A stretch of DNA of 64,000 bases. Origin: Sphingomonas gilva (GTDB lineage Bacteria > Pseudomonadota > Alphaproteobacteria > Sphingomonadales > Sphingomonadaceae). Below the pieces are notes generated by a model. That model was not told the origin of the DNA. It saw nothing but the letters and a program-made list of their open reading frames with translations, and searched no databases. The stretch lies in the NCBI RefSeq assembly GCF_003515075.1, contig NZ_QWLV01000001.1:124001-188000 (forward strand), read 5' to 3'. Shown piece by piece: positions 1 to 9,229 of this stretch; the first letter of the stretch is position 1, and every line of letters starts with the position of its first letter. Made by a program: the position numbers and the translations under genes.

Positions 1-285
1 AACGAGCCCGGCTATTACAAGGCCGGCGAATACGGCATCCGCATCGAGAATCTGGTGCTGGTCGAGGACCGCGACGTCCCCGGCCAGGAACAGCCGATGC
101 TCGGCTTCGAAACGCTCACCTTCGCGCCCATAGAGCGCGACCTGATCGTCGCCGAGATGCTCTCGCCCGAGGAGCGCGCCTGGCTCGATACCTATCACGC
201 GCAGGTGCTGGCGATCGTCGGCCCGCAGCTGGCGGGCGAGGACAAGGCGTGGCTGGAGGCCAAGTGCGCGCCGATCTCTGTCTGA
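1..285 (+). CDS. Xaa-Pro aminopeptidase (M24, aminopeptidase P), C-terminal fragment
   Basis: This is the last 94 residues of a gene that begins before the window. The reading frame is open from the first base. The opening NEPGYY...GIRIENLVLVE is the hallmark C-terminal stretch of the M24 pita-bread fold, where a Glu in GIRIEN is one of the metal ligands. The family removes an N-terminal residue from peptides with proline in second position, using two divalent metals in the cytoplasm. The tail (FAPIERDLI through LSPEERAWLDTYH) fits the long bacterial and eukaryotic-like aminopeptidase P forms of about 600 residues. The start and the N-terminal creatinase-like domains are outside the window. 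Confidence 0.85.
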   Translation, partial: NEPGYYKAGEYGIRIENLVLVEDRDVPGQEQPMLGFETLTFAPIERDLIVAEMLSPEERAWLDTYHAQVLAIVGPQLAGEDKAWLEAKCAPISV

Positions 286-311
286 TTCGCCAAAGCTTCT
301 TCCACATGAAC

Positions 312-424
312 CGTCACCCCGGACGTGTTCCGCGGTCCATCTCCCCCCGCGCGCCTTCGTCGTTCGTGGCACGATGGATGCCGGACAAGCCTGTCCTGAG
401 CCTGTCGAAGGGTCCGGCATGACG
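312..424. repeat. dispersed palindromic repeat upstream of tRNA-Thr
   Basis: The stretch opens with CGTCACCCCGGACGTGTTCC and closes with a roughly complementary GGTCCGGCATGACG, so it folds back on itself. Such 'CGTCACCCCGGA...TCCGGCATGACG' elements are common intergenic repeats in sphingomonads. The right part carries CCTGAGCCTGTCGAAGG, a short motif scattered through many proteobacterial genomes, and a related form recurs near position 39241. I see no protein-coding signal of its own. The family assignment is from memory and copy number cannot be tested here. Confidence 0.5.
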
Positions 425-431
425 AACGGAG

Positions 432-566
432 CTATCGGGTCTTGGGTTCAGGCTTTTCGCCGTCCGCAACCGGCTCCGCACCATCCCGCGCCTGCGCCTT
501 CCTGCGCCGCAGATTGGCGCGCAGCGCCTCCGCCAGCCGTTTCGTGCGCTCGTCCTTCGCTTCCAT
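432..566 (-). CDS. hypothetical 44-residue basic protein
   Basis: This is a short ORF beginning MEAKDERTKRLAEALRANL and rich in Arg, Lys and Ala, predicted as one charged helix followed by an acidic, proline-containing tail. The string LAEALRANLRRRKAQAR resembles small conserved sphingomonad proteins of unknown role, which is why I choose the internal ATG. Longer starts would run back into the tRNA gene. It is transcribed away from tRNA-Thr and may use its own promoter in the 85 bp between them. There is no clear Shine-Dalgarno sequence. It could also be non-coding, since the GC bias opens many frames here. Confidence 0.45.
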   Translation of the reverse strand: MEAKDERTKRLAEALRANLRRRKAQARDGAEPVADGEKPEPKTR

Positions 567-596
567 CGCGATGCGCTGTGCCGCGCCGCGCGCGCC

Positions 597-626
597 TTGA
601 CAATATCGCACCCCTTCGCCCATAGG
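597..626 (+). promoter_or_regulatory. sigma70-type promoter of tRNA-Thr
   Basis: A consensus -35 TTGACA is followed after 18 bp by CATAGG, which resembles the -10 elements seen before other housekeeping genes in this window (for example TATAGG before rpmF). Transcription would start about 15-20 bp before the mature tRNA 5' end. Confidence 0.6.
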
Positions 627-650
627 CGCGCCTCCCCGAACACGGGCAGT

Positions 651-725
<75 letters not shown>

Positions 726-734
726 TTTTTTTCC

Positions 735-1625
735 TCACCCTTTGGCTCCACCCCCGCAATCCTGACCCTGCACCGCCTGCCATGCGGCGGTCTGCAGCCG
801 CGCGGCCGTCTCGGGCGCGATGCCCAGTTCGGATGCGGCGCGCTCGTCGCGGCCGAGCTGGCGGGGGTCCTTGCCGGTGACGCGGGCGAACACCGTCAGG
901 GCGGCGAGATACGATCCGAACTTGCTGGCGTGGTAATGGTCGTAGGCCCAGAGATCGACCTGGCCGTAGCTGGTGCCGTCATAGGGATTGGGATCGGCGA
1001 TCCCGCCCGCGATCGCGCAGTTGAACGCCTGGCCCACCGGATTGACCTCGGCCCTGGGCCGGCTTTGCGCGGCGGCGCGGTCATAGGCCTGGCGCAGGTC
1101 GAGCGCCATGCGCTGGATCGGCTTGCCGTGCCACGCGCCGGTCGCCTTATAGGTCTGGTCGGGACGCGACCAGGTGGCGGTGAGACTGATGTCGACCTTC
1201 GGATTGCGCGCCGCGAACAGGGTGGCGAAGCGGCCGGAATAGGTGATCAGGCTGGCGGGGTCGCCGGGCTTTTCGGGGTCTAGCGTGCTGTAGCTCTGCA
1301 GCACGACGTGATCCCAAGGGCGATCGACCAGCGCCGCCTTGTTGCGCCAATGCCATTCGAGCCCCGCGCCCGGCGAGGTTTCCAGGCTGACCTGATAGTC
1401 GAGCCCCGCCTGCTCGGCGAACAGCTTGAACAGCGCGGGGACGCCGCCGACGCCATGGCCGTTCAGATCGGTCACCGTGTCCGCGCGGTATTTCCACACC
1501 GCCGAGAGCGCGCCGAAGGTGAAGCTGTTGCCGACGAACAGGATGGTCGGCGCGGGCGCTGGATGCGCGCCGATCAGCGTCGCCGCGGCGGCCAGCGCCA
1601 GCATCGCCCGCAATGGTCTTCTCAT
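735..1625 (-). CDS. secreted SGNH/GDSL-type hydrolase (DUF4886-like)
   Basis: The N-terminus is a signal peptide (MRRPL, then an Ala/Leu-rich core ending near AHPAPA). The mature part starts with ILFVGNSFTFG, the block I motif of SGNH hydrolases with the nucleophilic Ser. A late YDHYHASKFGSYLA segment can supply the catalytic Asp/His pair. The family contains esterases, including carbohydrate de-acetylases, but the substrate cannot be read from sequence. Its ATG overlaps the stop of the MFS transporter gene by four bases (ATGA), so the two are translationally coupled. Nearness to the galactose locus suggests, but does not prove, a role in removing ester groups from glycans. Confidence 0.65.
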   Translation of the reverse strand: MRRPLRAMLALAAAATLIGAHPAPAPTILFVGNSFTFGALSAVWKYRADTVTDLNGHGVGGVPALFKLFAEQAGLDYQVSLETSPGAGLEWHWRNKAALVDRPWDHVVLQSYSTLDPEKPGDPASLITYSGRFATLFAARNPKVDISLTATWSRPDQTYKATGAWHGKPIQRMALDLRQAYDRAAAQSRPRAEVNPVGQAFNCAIAGGIADPNPYDGTSYGQVDLWAYDHYHASKFGSYLAALTVFARVTGKDPRQLGRDERAASELGIAPETAARLQTAAWQAVQGQDCGGGAKG

Positions 1626-2977
1626 GAATCCTTCTCGCTTCTCTCGCGCGCCAGGCGGCGCATGTCTTCTTCGTCGATCGCCAGCAGCGACGCGCCCCTC
1701 GTTTCGCGCATGACGAGCGCCGCGCCAAGGCTGACCGCGCCGGCGACGAGGATATAGGCGGCGATCGGCGTCCAGCTGTCATATTCGCGCAGCAGCGCGG
1801 CGCCGATCAGCGGCGCCCAGGAGCCGGCGACGATCGCTGTCACCTGATAGCCGAGCGAGACACCCGAATAGCGCATCCGCGTCGGGAACATCTCGGCCAT
1901 CACCGCGGGCTGCGCGGCGTACATCAGCGCATGGATGGCGAGGCCGAGCATGATCGCGGCGAGGATCGTCGCGGTGCCGCCGGTGTCGAACATCGGAAAG
2001 GCGGCGAACGGCCAGGCCATGGTGAGCGCCGCGCCGGCGATATAGACCGGCTTGCGCCCCACCCGGTCGGTCGCCCGGCCGACGAAGGGGATGACGACGA
2101 CGTGCAGGATATGGGCGAACAGCAGCAGCGCCAGGATCCGCGTGGTGTCGACCCCGCGATGCGCGAGATAGGTGATCGAGAAGGTGACCACCATGTAATA
2201 GAGGATGTTCTCGCCGAAGCGCAGGCCCATCGCGGTGAACACCCCGCGCGGGTAGCGGCGGAACACCTCGACCAGTCCATAGCCGGAGTCGGCCTCGGCC
2301 TCGATCCGCTCGCGCGCCGCTGCGAAGGTCGGCGAATCGGTCACCTGGGTGCGGATATAATAGCCGATGCCGACGATCACGACCGACAGCCAGAAGCCGA
2401 TCCGCCAGCCCCATGACAGGAAGTCCTCCTCCGACAGGCTGGCGGAGAGGATCAGCAGCACGATGGTGGCGAGCAGGTTGCCGAGCGGCACGCCCGCCTG
2501 CGGGAAGCTGCCCCAGAAGCCGCGGCTGTCGTTGGGGCTGTGCTCGGTCACCAGCAGCACCGCGCCGCCCCATTCGCCGCCCAGCGCGAAGCCCTGGATG
2601 AAGCGGAGCGCGACCAGCATCGCCGGGGCCCAATAGCCGATCGAGGCGAAACCCGGCAGGCAACCCATCAGGAAGGTCGATACGCCGATCAGCACCAGGC
2701 TGAACTGCAGCAGCGACTTGCGACCGATCCGGTCGCCGACATGGCCGAACACGATCCCGCCCAGCGGCCGGGCGATGAAGCCCACGGCATAGGTCGCAAA
2801 GGCGGCGATGATGCCGTCCAGTTCGTTGCCGGTGGCGGGGAAGAACAGCTTGCCGAACACCAGGGTCGCGGCGGTGCCGTAGAGGAAGAACTCGTACCAT
2901 TCGACGACGGTGCCGGCCATGGAGGCGCCGACGACCTTCTTCAGATAGGGCCGGTCGGCGCTGTGTTCATGCTCCAT
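1622..2977 (-). CDS. MFS transporter, metabolite:H+ symporter (MHS) type
   Basis: This is a 451-residue polytopic inner-membrane protein with about 12 hydrophobic segments. VVEWYEFFLYG in the first helix and GHVGDRIGRK in the loop between helices 2 and 3 are signatures of the MHS subfamily (ShiA, ProP, KgtP, citrate carriers). A second GRATDRVGRK loop marks the pseudo-symmetric half. I chose the ATG at MEHEHSADR because GGGGAG lies at the right distance before it; an upstream ATG would add 14 residues with no such site. It forms a two-gene unit with the SGNH hydrolase. The substrate is probably a small carboxylate or sugar acid, by family only. Confidence 0.8.
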   Translation of the reverse strand: MEHEHSADRPYLKKVVGASMAGTVVEWYEFFLYGTAATLVFGKLFFPATGNELDGIIAAFATYAVGFIARPLGGIVFGHVGDRIGRKSLLQFSLVLIGVSTFLMGCLPGFASIGYWAPAMLVALRFIQGFALGGEWGGAVLLVTEHSPNDSRGFWGSFPQAGVPLGNLLATIVLLILSASLSEEDFLSWGWRIGFWLSVVIVGIGYYIRTQVTDSPTFAAARERIEAEADSGYGLVEVFRRYPRGVFTAMGLRFGENILYYMVVTFSITYLAHRGVDTTRILALLLFAHILHVVVIPFVGRATDRVGRKPVYIAGAALTMAWPFAAFPMFDTGGTATILAAIMLGLAIHALMYAAQPAVMAEMFPTRMRYSGVSLGYQVTAIVAGSWAPLIGAALLREYDSWTPIAAYILVAGAVSLGAALVMRETRGASLLAIDEEDMRRLARERSEKDS

Positions 2978-3040
2978 GCCTTGCTCCCCGTCTTTCTCGT
3001 TGGAGCAAGTGTCGGCCACGCCGGGGCCGGACGCAAGGCG

Positions 3041-3979
3041 TCAGAAGGCGAAGGCCTCGGCCTCGGCGCGCTCGGCGACCAGCGCGGCATCGGCGATCAG
3101 GCGCAGGGGCGCGACGTCGACATCCGATTGCCCGCTTGCGACCAGCTCGGCGAAGCGCGCGTAGAGCCGGGGATATTCGGCGTCGGGCGCCTCGATCGGC
3201 GCGCCGCCGGGCAGCGTGATGATGCTCCCGCCCATAGCCAGCAGCAATGTCCCCTGATCGGTTTCGATCTCGATATCCCAGCTTTGCGGGCCGGTCTGGA
3301 GGAAATCGAACTCGGCCTCGACCGGCGTGTCGCCCGATCGCATCGTCAGGCTGGCGGCGATCGGCGACTGGCGGCCGCGCGGCATCGACATGCGCGCCGC
3401 CTCCAGCATCACCGGGCGCGGCATGATCCGGGTGAGGATCGAAAGCGCGTTGATGCCGGGATCGAACACGCCGAAGCCGCCCGCCGCGAGGATCCATTCC
3501 TGGCCCGGATGCCAGCGGCGGATATCCTCCTTCCAGGTGATCCGCACGCGGTCGATCCGTCGGCCGGCGAGCCAGGCGCGCGCGGGTTCGACCCCGGCCG
3601 CCTCGCGCGAATGCCAGGTGGCGAACAGCGTGACGCCGCGATCCCGCGCGCGGCCGGCGAGATCCTCGATCTCGCTGAGCGTCGCGGCGGGCGGCTTTTC
3701 GAGCATGACATGCAGGCCCGCATCGATTGCCGCACAGGCGATGGCGTGGCGGCCGGCGGGCGGGGTGCAGAGAGAAACCGCGTCGAGATCGTGACCGCCG
3801 GCGATCAGCCCGGCGATGTCGGTATGGCCGGGCACGCCTTCCAGTTCGGCATTGCGGCTCGCGGTCGCGACCAGGGTGAAGCGCGGGTCGGCGGTGATCG
3901 CCGGAATATGCTGGTCGCGCGCGATCTTGCCGATGCCGACCAGCCCCAGGCGCATCGCCTGCCCATCCCTCTCCGCCAT
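3041..3979 (-). CDS. D-galactose 1-dehydrogenase (Gfo/Idh/MocA family)
   Basis: This 312-residue NAD(P)-dependent oxidoreductase has a Rossmann motif LGLVGIGKIARDQHIPA near the N-terminus, the family dyad EKPP around residue 105, and TWHSREAAGVEPARAWL, which I recognise from bacterial galactose and arabinose 1-dehydrogenases. It would oxidise galactopyranose to the lactone as the first step of the De Ley-Doudoroff route. Divergent transcription from the dehydratase, and the presence of dgoK and dgoA in the same block, favour galactose over arabinose. A GGCGAG sits before the chosen ATG; a second ATG eight codons in is possible. No lactonase gene is visible nearby. Confidence 0.75.
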   Translation of the reverse strand: MAERDGQAMRLGLVGIGKIARDQHIPAITADPRFTLVATASRNAELEGVPGHTDIAGLIAGGHDLDAVSLCTPPAGRHAIACAAIDAGLHVMLEKPPAATLSEIEDLAGRARDRGVTLFATWHSREAAGVEPARAWLAGRRIDRVRITWKEDIRRWHPGQEWILAAGGFGVFDPGINALSILTRIMPRPVMLEAARMSMPRGRQSPIAASLTMRSGDTPVEAEFDFLQTGPQSWDIEIETDQGTLLLAMGGSIITLPGGAPIEAPDAEYPRLYARFAELVASGQSDVDVAPLRLIADAALVAERAEAEAFAF

Positions 3980-3996
3980 TCTTATCTCGCCTATTG

Positions 3997-4014
3997 TTTA
4001 TATGATATATATGC
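3997..4014. promoter_or_regulatory. tandem 9-bp motif in the divergent dehydrogenase/dehydratase promoter
   Basis: TTTATATGATATATATGC is two near-identical 9-mers in direct orientation, inside an AT-rich island in very GC-rich DNA between the divergent genes. The same arrangement, TTTATATGC twice, occurs before the TonB receptor (16216-16233, other strand). CTATTG flanks both on the same side. This suggests one regulator or sigma factor acting on both, but no site of this form is known to me. Confidence 0.5.
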
Positions 4015-4102
4015 TTTCTATTCGCTTCGACCTTGGCTATCAAGCGTCTAAGAGAGTCGATGAAGCGATGTCGGCGCGCGAGGGAGCAAGGGCCTTGGGG
4101 CG

Positions 4103-5914
4103 ATGAGTGAGGCTGGGGACGCGGCGGCGAAACGCGTAGGCCTGCGTTCGCGCGCGTGGTTCGACAATCCCGACAATCCCGACATGACCGCGCTCTATGT
4201 GGAGCGCTACCTGAACTACGGCATCAGCCTGGAAGAGCTGCAATCGGGCAAGCCGATCATCGGCATCGCCCAGACCGGCAGCGATCTCGTGCCGTGCAAC
4301 CGCCACCATATCGTGCTCGCCGAACGCTTGCGCGAGGGCATCCGCGAAGCGGGCGGGATCGCCATCGAGTTTCCGACGCATCCTATACAAGAGACCGGCA
4401 AGCGGCCGACCGCGGGGCTCGATCGCAATCTCACCTATCTGAGCCTGGTCGAGACGCTCTACGGCTATCCGATCGACGGCACGGTGCTCACCATCGGCTG
4501 CGACAAGACCACGCCCGCCTGCCTGATGGCCGCGGCGACAGTCAACATCCCGGCGATCGCGCTGTCGGTTGGGCCGATGCTCAACGGCTGGCACAAGGGC
4601 GAGCGGACCGGATCGGGCACCATCGTCTGGAAGGCGCGCGAGATGCTGGCGGCGGGCGAGATCGACTATAAGGGCTTCATCGAGCTCGTCGCCTCGTCCG
4701 CGCCCTCGACCGGCTTCTGCAACACGATGGGCACGGCGACGACGATGAACTCGCTGACCGAGGCGCTGGGCATGTCGCTGCCCGGTTCGGCGGCGATCCC
4801 GGCGCCCTATCGCGACCGGCAGGAATGCGCGTACCTCACCGGCAAGCAGATCGTCGAGATGGTGCTGGCCGACCGCAAGCCGTCCGACATCATGACGCGC
4901 ACCGCATTCCTCAACGCCATCCGGGTCAACTCGGCGATCGGCGGATCGACCAACGCGCCGATCCACCTCAATGCCACCGCGCGGCACATGGGCGTCGAGC
5001 TCGATCTGGCCGATTGGGAAGCGCACGGCGCGGACGTGCCGCTGGTGGTCAATCTCCAGCCTGCCGGCAAGTATCTCGGCGAGGATTTCTACCGCGCCGG
5101 GGGCGTGCCCGCGGTGATGGGGCAGCTGCTGCGCGCCGGGATGATCGACGGATCGGCGCTCACCGCCAACGGCCGCACCGTCGCGGACAATGTCGGCGAG
5201 GCGGAAAGCGAGGATGCCGACGTCATCCTGCCGCTCGAACGACCGCTGCGCCATGCCGCCGGGCTTTCGGTGCTGTCGGGCAATCTGTTCGACAATGCGG
5301 TGATGAAGCTGAGCGTGATCTCCGACGATTTTCGCCGAACCTATCTCTCCGATCCCGACGATCCCGACGCGTTCGAAGGCGTGGCGGCGGTGTTCGACGG
5401 GCCGGAGGATTATCATGCGCGGATCGACGATCCGGCGCTTGGGCTCGACGCGCGCTCGATCCTGGTGATGCGCGGCGCGGGGCCGATCGGCTATCCGGGC
5501 GGGGCGGAGGTGGTCAACATGCGCCCGCCCGCCGCGCTGATCCGCGCCGGAATCCACGCGCTGCCGTGCCTCGGCGACGGCCGGCAGTCGGGCACCAGCG
5601 GCAGCCCGTCGATCCTGAACGCCGCGCCCGAGGCGGCGGTCGGCGGCGGACTGGCGCTGCTCCGGACCGGCGACCGGGTGCGCATCGACCTCAAGCGCCG
5701 CCGCGTCGACATGCTGGTCGACGACGCCGAGATCGATCGCCGCCGCGCCGCGCTCGCCGGGACCGGCGGCGTAGCGGCGCCCGAATCGCAGACGCCGTGG
5801 CAGGAAATCCACCGCCAGCTGGTCGGCCAGTTCGACACGGGGGCGGTATTGGAAGATGCTGTGCGCTTTCAGCGGATCGCGCAGACGCGCGGCCTGCCCC
5901 GCGACAGCCACTGA
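4103..5914 (+). CDS. sugar-acid dehydratase, IlvD/Edd family (galactonate/arabinonate dehydratase type)
   Basis: This 603-residue enzyme belongs to the Fe-S dehydratase family that removes water from aldonates to give 2-keto-3-deoxy acids. [18 protein letters not shown] is typical of the L-arabinonate/D-xylonate/D-galactonate branch, not of IlvD proper. Cluster ligands appear as the Cys of VPCNRHH, of [12 protein letters not shown] and of [11 protein letters not shown]. The lysine and GSTNAPIHL regions bind substrate and Mg. Because dgoK and dgoA are in the locus, the likely substrate is D-galactonate, in place of the enolase-type DgoD of E. coli. It leads the run galM-GH-GH43 on the plus strand. 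Confidence 0.8.
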   Translation: MSEAGDAAAKRVGLRSRAWFDNPDNPDMTALYVERYLNYGISLEELQSGKPIIGIAQTGSDLVPCNRHHIVLAERLREGIREAGGIAIEFPTHPIQETGKRPTAGLDRNLTYLSLVETLYGYPIDGTVLTIGCDKTTPACLMAAATVNIPAIALSVGPMLNGWHKGERTGSGTIVWKAREMLAAGEIDYKGFIELVASSAPSTGFCNTMGTATTMNSLTEALGMSLPGSAAIPAPYRDRQECAYLTGKQIVEMVLADRKPSDIMTRTAFLNAIRVNSAIGGSTNAPIHLNATARHMGVELDLADWEAHGADVPLVVNLQPAGKYLGEDFYRAGGVPAVMGQLLRAGMIDGSALTANGRTVADNVGEAESEDADVILPLERPLRHAAGLSVLSGNLFDNAVMKLSVISDDFRRTYLSDPDDPDAFEGVAAVFDGPEDYHARIDDPALGLDARSILVMRGAGPIGYPGGAEVVNMRPPAALIRAGIHALPCLGDGRQSGTSGSPSILNAAPEAAVGGGLALLRTGDRVRIDLKRRRVDMLVDDAEIDRRRAALAGTGGVAAPESQTPWQEIHRQLVGQFDTGAVLEDAVRFQRIAQTRGLPRDSH

Positions 5915-5935
5915 AAACGAATGAGGGAGAGCAAG

Positions 5936-7087
5936 ATGACGATCACGAAAAGGCTCTGCATGCTGACGGCGGCGCTGGCGCTGACGGCCAGCCCGGCGCT
6001 GGCGGGCGAGGCAAAGCGCTCGACCTTCGGCAAGCTCGCCGATGGGCGCGCGGTGCCGGCGGTGACGCTGACCAACGACAACGGCCTGTCGGCGACGATC
6101 ATCGCCTATGGCGCGACGCTGCAATCGGTGAAGCTGCCCGACGCCGCCGGCAAGACGGTCGATGTCGCGCTCGGCCACGACAATATCGAGGATTACATCA
6201 AGAACCCGCAATATTACGGCAGCACCGTCGGCCGCTTCGCCAACCGCATCGCCAAGGGCAAGTTCACGCTCGACGGCAAGGCCTATCAGACGCCGGTCAA
6301 CAACGGCGAGAACTCGCTCCACGGCGGCGACAAGGGCTTCGACAAGGTGCTGTGGGAGGTGGTCGAGGCGAAGTCCGGCGCCGACAGCGCGCATGTGACG
6401 CTGCGCCATGTCAGCCGCAATGGCGAGATGGGCTATCCCGGCACGCTCACCGTCTTTGCGACCTATACGCTCGACGACAAGAACGCGCTCAAGATCGAAT
6501 ATAAGGCGACCACCGACGCGCCGACGATCGTCAACATCACCAACCACGCCTATTGGAACCTGTCGGGCGAGGGCTCGTCGAACGGGGCGATGGGGCATGT
6601 GCTCACCATCCCCGCCGACACCTATCTGCCGACCGACGCCGGCGCGATCCCGACCGGCGAGTTCCGCAAGGTCGAAGGCACCGTGTTCGATTTCCGCCAG
6701 CCGCACGCCGTCGGCGACCGCGTCCGCGACGCGACCGACGAGCAGATCGTCTTCGGCCGCGGCTATGACCATAATTGGGTGATCGGCCGCGAGGTGACGC
6801 GCGACCAGCATCTGATGGCGCGGGTGAGCGATCCCGCCTCGGGCCGCGGCTTCGAGCTCTGGTCCAACCAGCCGGGGCTGCAATTCTATTCGGGCAATTT
6901 CTTCGACGGCACCTCGATCGGCAAGGCCAAGCGCATCTACCGGATGGGCGACGCGATCGTGCTCGAACCGCAGATCTTCCCCGATACGCCCAACCAGCCG
7001 GAATTCGGATCGGCGCGGCTGGTCCCCGGACAGACCTATTACAACGTCATGACCTACCGCTTCACCGCGGCCCCGCCAGCGCGCTGA
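5936..7087 (+). CDS. galM: aldose 1-epimerase (mutarotase), exported
   Basis: This 383-residue protein begins with a clear signal peptide (MTITKRLCML, hydrophobic core, cleavage near SPALAG). It therefore interconverts alpha and beta sugar anomers in the periplasm. Family motifs are visible: VGRFANRIAKGKF, a His in NSLHGG, the VNITNHAYWNL block with the catalytic His, and a late Glu in NQPEFGSARL. The start is fixed by GGGAG seven bases before the ATG; an ATG five codons upstream overlaps that site. It follows the dehydratase by 21 bp and precedes two glycosidases, fitting conversion of freshly released sugar into the anomer taken up or oxidised. Confidence 0.88.
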   Translation: MTITKRLCMLTAALALTASPALAGEAKRSTFGKLADGRAVPAVTLTNDNGLSATIIAYGATLQSVKLPDAAGKTVDVALGHDNIEDYIKNPQYYGSTVGRFANRIAKGKFTLDGKAYQTPVNNGENSLHGGDKGFDKVLWEVVEAKSGADSAHVTLRHVSRNGEMGYPGTLTVFATYTLDDKNALKIEYKATTDAPTIVNITNHAYWNLSGEGSSNGAMGHVLTIPADTYLPTDAGAIPTGEFRKVEGTVFDFRQPHAVGDRVRDATDEQIVFGRGYDHNWVIGREVTRDQHLMARVSDPASGRGFELWSNQPGLQFYSGNFFDGTSIGKAKRIYRMGDAIVLEPQIFPDTPNQPEFGSARLVPGQTYYNVMTYRFTAAPPAR

Positions 7088-7121
7088 CGCGCCAACGATC
7101 AGGACATAAGGGAGGAAACAC

Positions 7122-8282
7122 ATGCTTCGTCGAACATTTCTGGCCGCGACCGCAGGCGTCGCGGTCGCCATCATGGCGGCGAGCCCCGCCGCCGCGCGCG
7201 AGATGTGGACCAAGGCCGCAGCCAACGAATGGTACGATAAGCAGCCCTGGATGGTCGGCGCCAACTACAACCCGCGCACCGCGATCAACCAGTTCGAGAT
7301 GTGGCAGGCCGACACCTTCGATCCCAGGACGATCGACCAGGAGCTCGGCTGGGCCGCCGGCATCGGCATGAACACGATGCGCGTCTATCTGCACAACATG
7401 CTGTGGGAAGACGATGCCGCCGGCCTCAAGCAGCGCATGGACCAGTTCCTGCAGATCGCGGACAAGCACAAGATCCGCATCATGTTCGTGCTGTTCGACA
7501 GCTGCTGGGATCCAGATCCCGTGTCGGGTCCGCAGCACCCGCCTATCCCGGGCGTCCACAATTCGGGCTGGATGCAGGCGCCGGGCGCCGCGCGGCTGGC
7601 CGACAAGAGCCAGTATGACAAGCTCGAGGCCTATGTGAAGGACGTGGTCGGCCACTTCAAGAACGACCGCCGCATCGTCGCCTGGGACGTGTGGAACGAG
7701 CCCAACAACGAAGGCGGCGGGGGCGGCTCCTACGAACCGACGCCGAACAAGAAGAAGCTCGTCGCCGGGCTGCTCGGCCAGGTGTTCGACTGGGCGTACA
7801 GCGTCGATCCGACCCAGCCGCTCACCAGTGGCCTGTGGATCGGCGATCATTGGGACGACAAGACGAAGCTCGACGCGGTCGAGAAGATCCAGGTCGCGCG
7901 CTCGGAGGTGATGAGCTTCCACGATTATAACTGGCCGGAGAAGTTCGAGGAGCGGGCCAACCAGATGCTGAGCTATGGCCGGCCGGTGCTGTGCACCGAA
8001 TATATGGCGCGCGGCAACGGATCGACCTTCGATGGATCGCTGCCGATCGGCAAGCGCAAGAACATCGCGATGATCAACTGGGGCTTCGTCGACGGCAAGT
8101 CGCAGACCCGCTTCCCCTGGGACAGCTGGAAGAAGCCCTACACCTATGAGGAGCCGACCATCTGGTTCCACGAGGTGTTCCGTGCCGACGGCAGGCCCTA
8201 TCGCAAGGCCGAGACCGACCTCATCAAGCGGCTGTCGGCCGCGCCCAAGGGGGTCGTGCCGCCCACGCCGGCGCTGCGCTGA
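7122..8282 (+). CDS. secreted glycoside hydrolase, clan GH-A (GH5-like)
   Basis: The protein has 386 residues with a signal peptide ending near SPAAAREM. A (beta/alpha)8 glycosidase is indicated by the acid/base motif DVWNEPN with Glu193 and the nucleophile motif CTEYMARG with Glu293, about 100 residues apart as in clan GH-A retaining enzymes. GMNTMRVYLHNMLW near residue 90 is the conserved strand with substrate-contacting Arg. Similar proteins are often labelled '1,4-beta-xylanase' or cellulase, but the true substrate is not established. AAGGGAGG before the ATG is a strong ribosome site. Sitting between mutarotase and GH43 suggests it cuts a galactose- or arabinose-containing plant glycan. 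Confidence 0.75.
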   Translation: MLRRTFLAATAGVAVAIMAASPAAAREMWTKAAANEWYDKQPWMVGANYNPRTAINQFEMWQADTFDPRTIDQELGWAAGIGMNTMRVYLHNMLWEDDAAGLKQRMDQFLQIADKHKIRIMFVLFDSCWDPDPVSGPQHPPIPGVHNSGWMQAPGAARLADKSQYDKLEAYVKDVVGHFKNDRRIVAWDVWNEPNNEGGGGGSYEPTPNKKKLVAGLLGQVFDWAYSVDPTQPLTSGLWIGDHWDDKTKLDAVEKIQVARSEVMSFHDYNWPEKFEERANQMLSYGRPVLCTEYMARGNGSTFDGSLPIGKRKNIAMINWGFVDGKSQTRFPWDSWKKPYTYEEPTIWFHEVFRADGRPYRKAETDLIKRLSAAPKGVVPPTPALR

Positions 8283-8284
8283 CG

Positions 8285-9229
8285 ATGAACCACGCGGCCC
8301 GCGCCGCGGCGCTCATCCTTGCCGGAATGACGGCGGCCTGCGCGAGCGGGCCGCCGCCGTCCACCGGGCTGGCCGCCGCCGATCCTCATGCCACCGTTAT
8401 CGATGGCCAGCTGTGGATCTATCCCACCGGCGGGAAGGGCGGCCTCAGCCTGTCGGCCTGGTCGACTGCCGACCGCACCCATTGGGTGAAGCGCGGCGAG
8501 CTGATCCATCAGGACCGGATCGGCTGGATCGACGACGACGGCGCGCCAAGGCACCATCTCTGGGCGCCGGCGGTGATCACAGCGGGCGGGCACTGGTATC
8601 TTTATTATTCGGTCGGCCCGCAGAACCCGACGCCGAGCCGGATCGGCGTCGCCGTGGCGGACCGGCCGGAGGGACCGTTCATCGATAGCGGGCGGCCGCT
8701 GCTGACCGGCGGGAACGGCTTCGAGGCGATCGATCCGATGGTGTATCGCGATCCGCGCGACGGCACCCATTATCTCTATGCCGGCGGCAGCGACGGATCG
8801 ACGCTCCGGGTGTTCGTGCTCAAGCCGGACATGGTGACGATCGCGCGCGAAGTGGCGGTCGATCAGCCGCCCAACTTCACCGAGGGCGCGTTCATGCACG
8901 AGCGGAACGGCACCTATTATCTGTCCTACAGCCACGGCAAGTGGAACGGGCCGAGCTATTCGGTGCATTACGCGACCGCTCCATCGCCCACCGGCCCGTG
9001 GCGCTATCGCGGCGTGATCCTCGAAGGCGACGCGCGCCGCCAGGGACCGGGGCATCACAGCTTCGTGCGCGATCCGGCGTCGGGCGACTGGCTGATCGTC
9101 TATCACCGCTGGGAACGCCCGCCCGGCCCCGGCCCCTACAAGGGCGCGCGGCGGATCGCGGTGGAGCGGATCGCCTATGGCTCCGACGGCGCGATCCTGC
9201 CGGTGAGGATGACGGACGTCAGTCCTTAA
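8285..9229 (+). CDS. family 43 glycoside hydrolase, probable lipoprotein
   Basis: This is a 314-residue five-bladed beta-propeller glycosidase. The three catalytic carboxylates of GH43 are visible: Asp33 in AADPHA (base), Asp150 in EAIDPMVY (pKa modulator) and Glu200 in FTEGAFM (acid). The N-terminus is a signal sequence with a cysteine in MTAAC, a poor lipobox, so lipid attachment is uncertain. The fold includes arabinofuranosidases, xylosidases and exo-galactanases; the neighbours favour arabino- or galacto-substrates. It begins two bases after the preceding stop and ends with an 11-bp tail-to-tail overlap with the GntR gene on the other strand. Confidence 0.78.
   Translation: MNHAARAAALILAGMTAACASGPPPSTGLAAADPHATVIDGQLWIYPTGGKGGLSLSAWSTADRTHWVKRGELIHQDRIGWIDDDGAPRHHLWAPAVITAGGHWYLYYSVGPQNPTPSRIGVAVADRPEGPFIDSGRPLLTGGNGFEAIDPMVYRDPRDGTHYLYAGGSDGSTLRVFVLKPDMVTIAREVAVDQPPNFTEGAFMHERNGTYYLSYSHGKWNGPSYSVHYATAPSPTGPWRYRGVILEGDARRQGPGHHSFVRDPASGDWLIVYHRWERPPGPGPYKGARRIAVERIAYGSDGAILPVRMTDVSP

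Noticed and set aside
4040..7264. A 1074-codon open frame on the minus strand over the dehydratase and mutarotase genes
   Set aside because: It is a shadow of high-GC codon use: no recognisable domain, Arg/His/Gly-rich composition, and it lies antisense to two well-supported enzymes.
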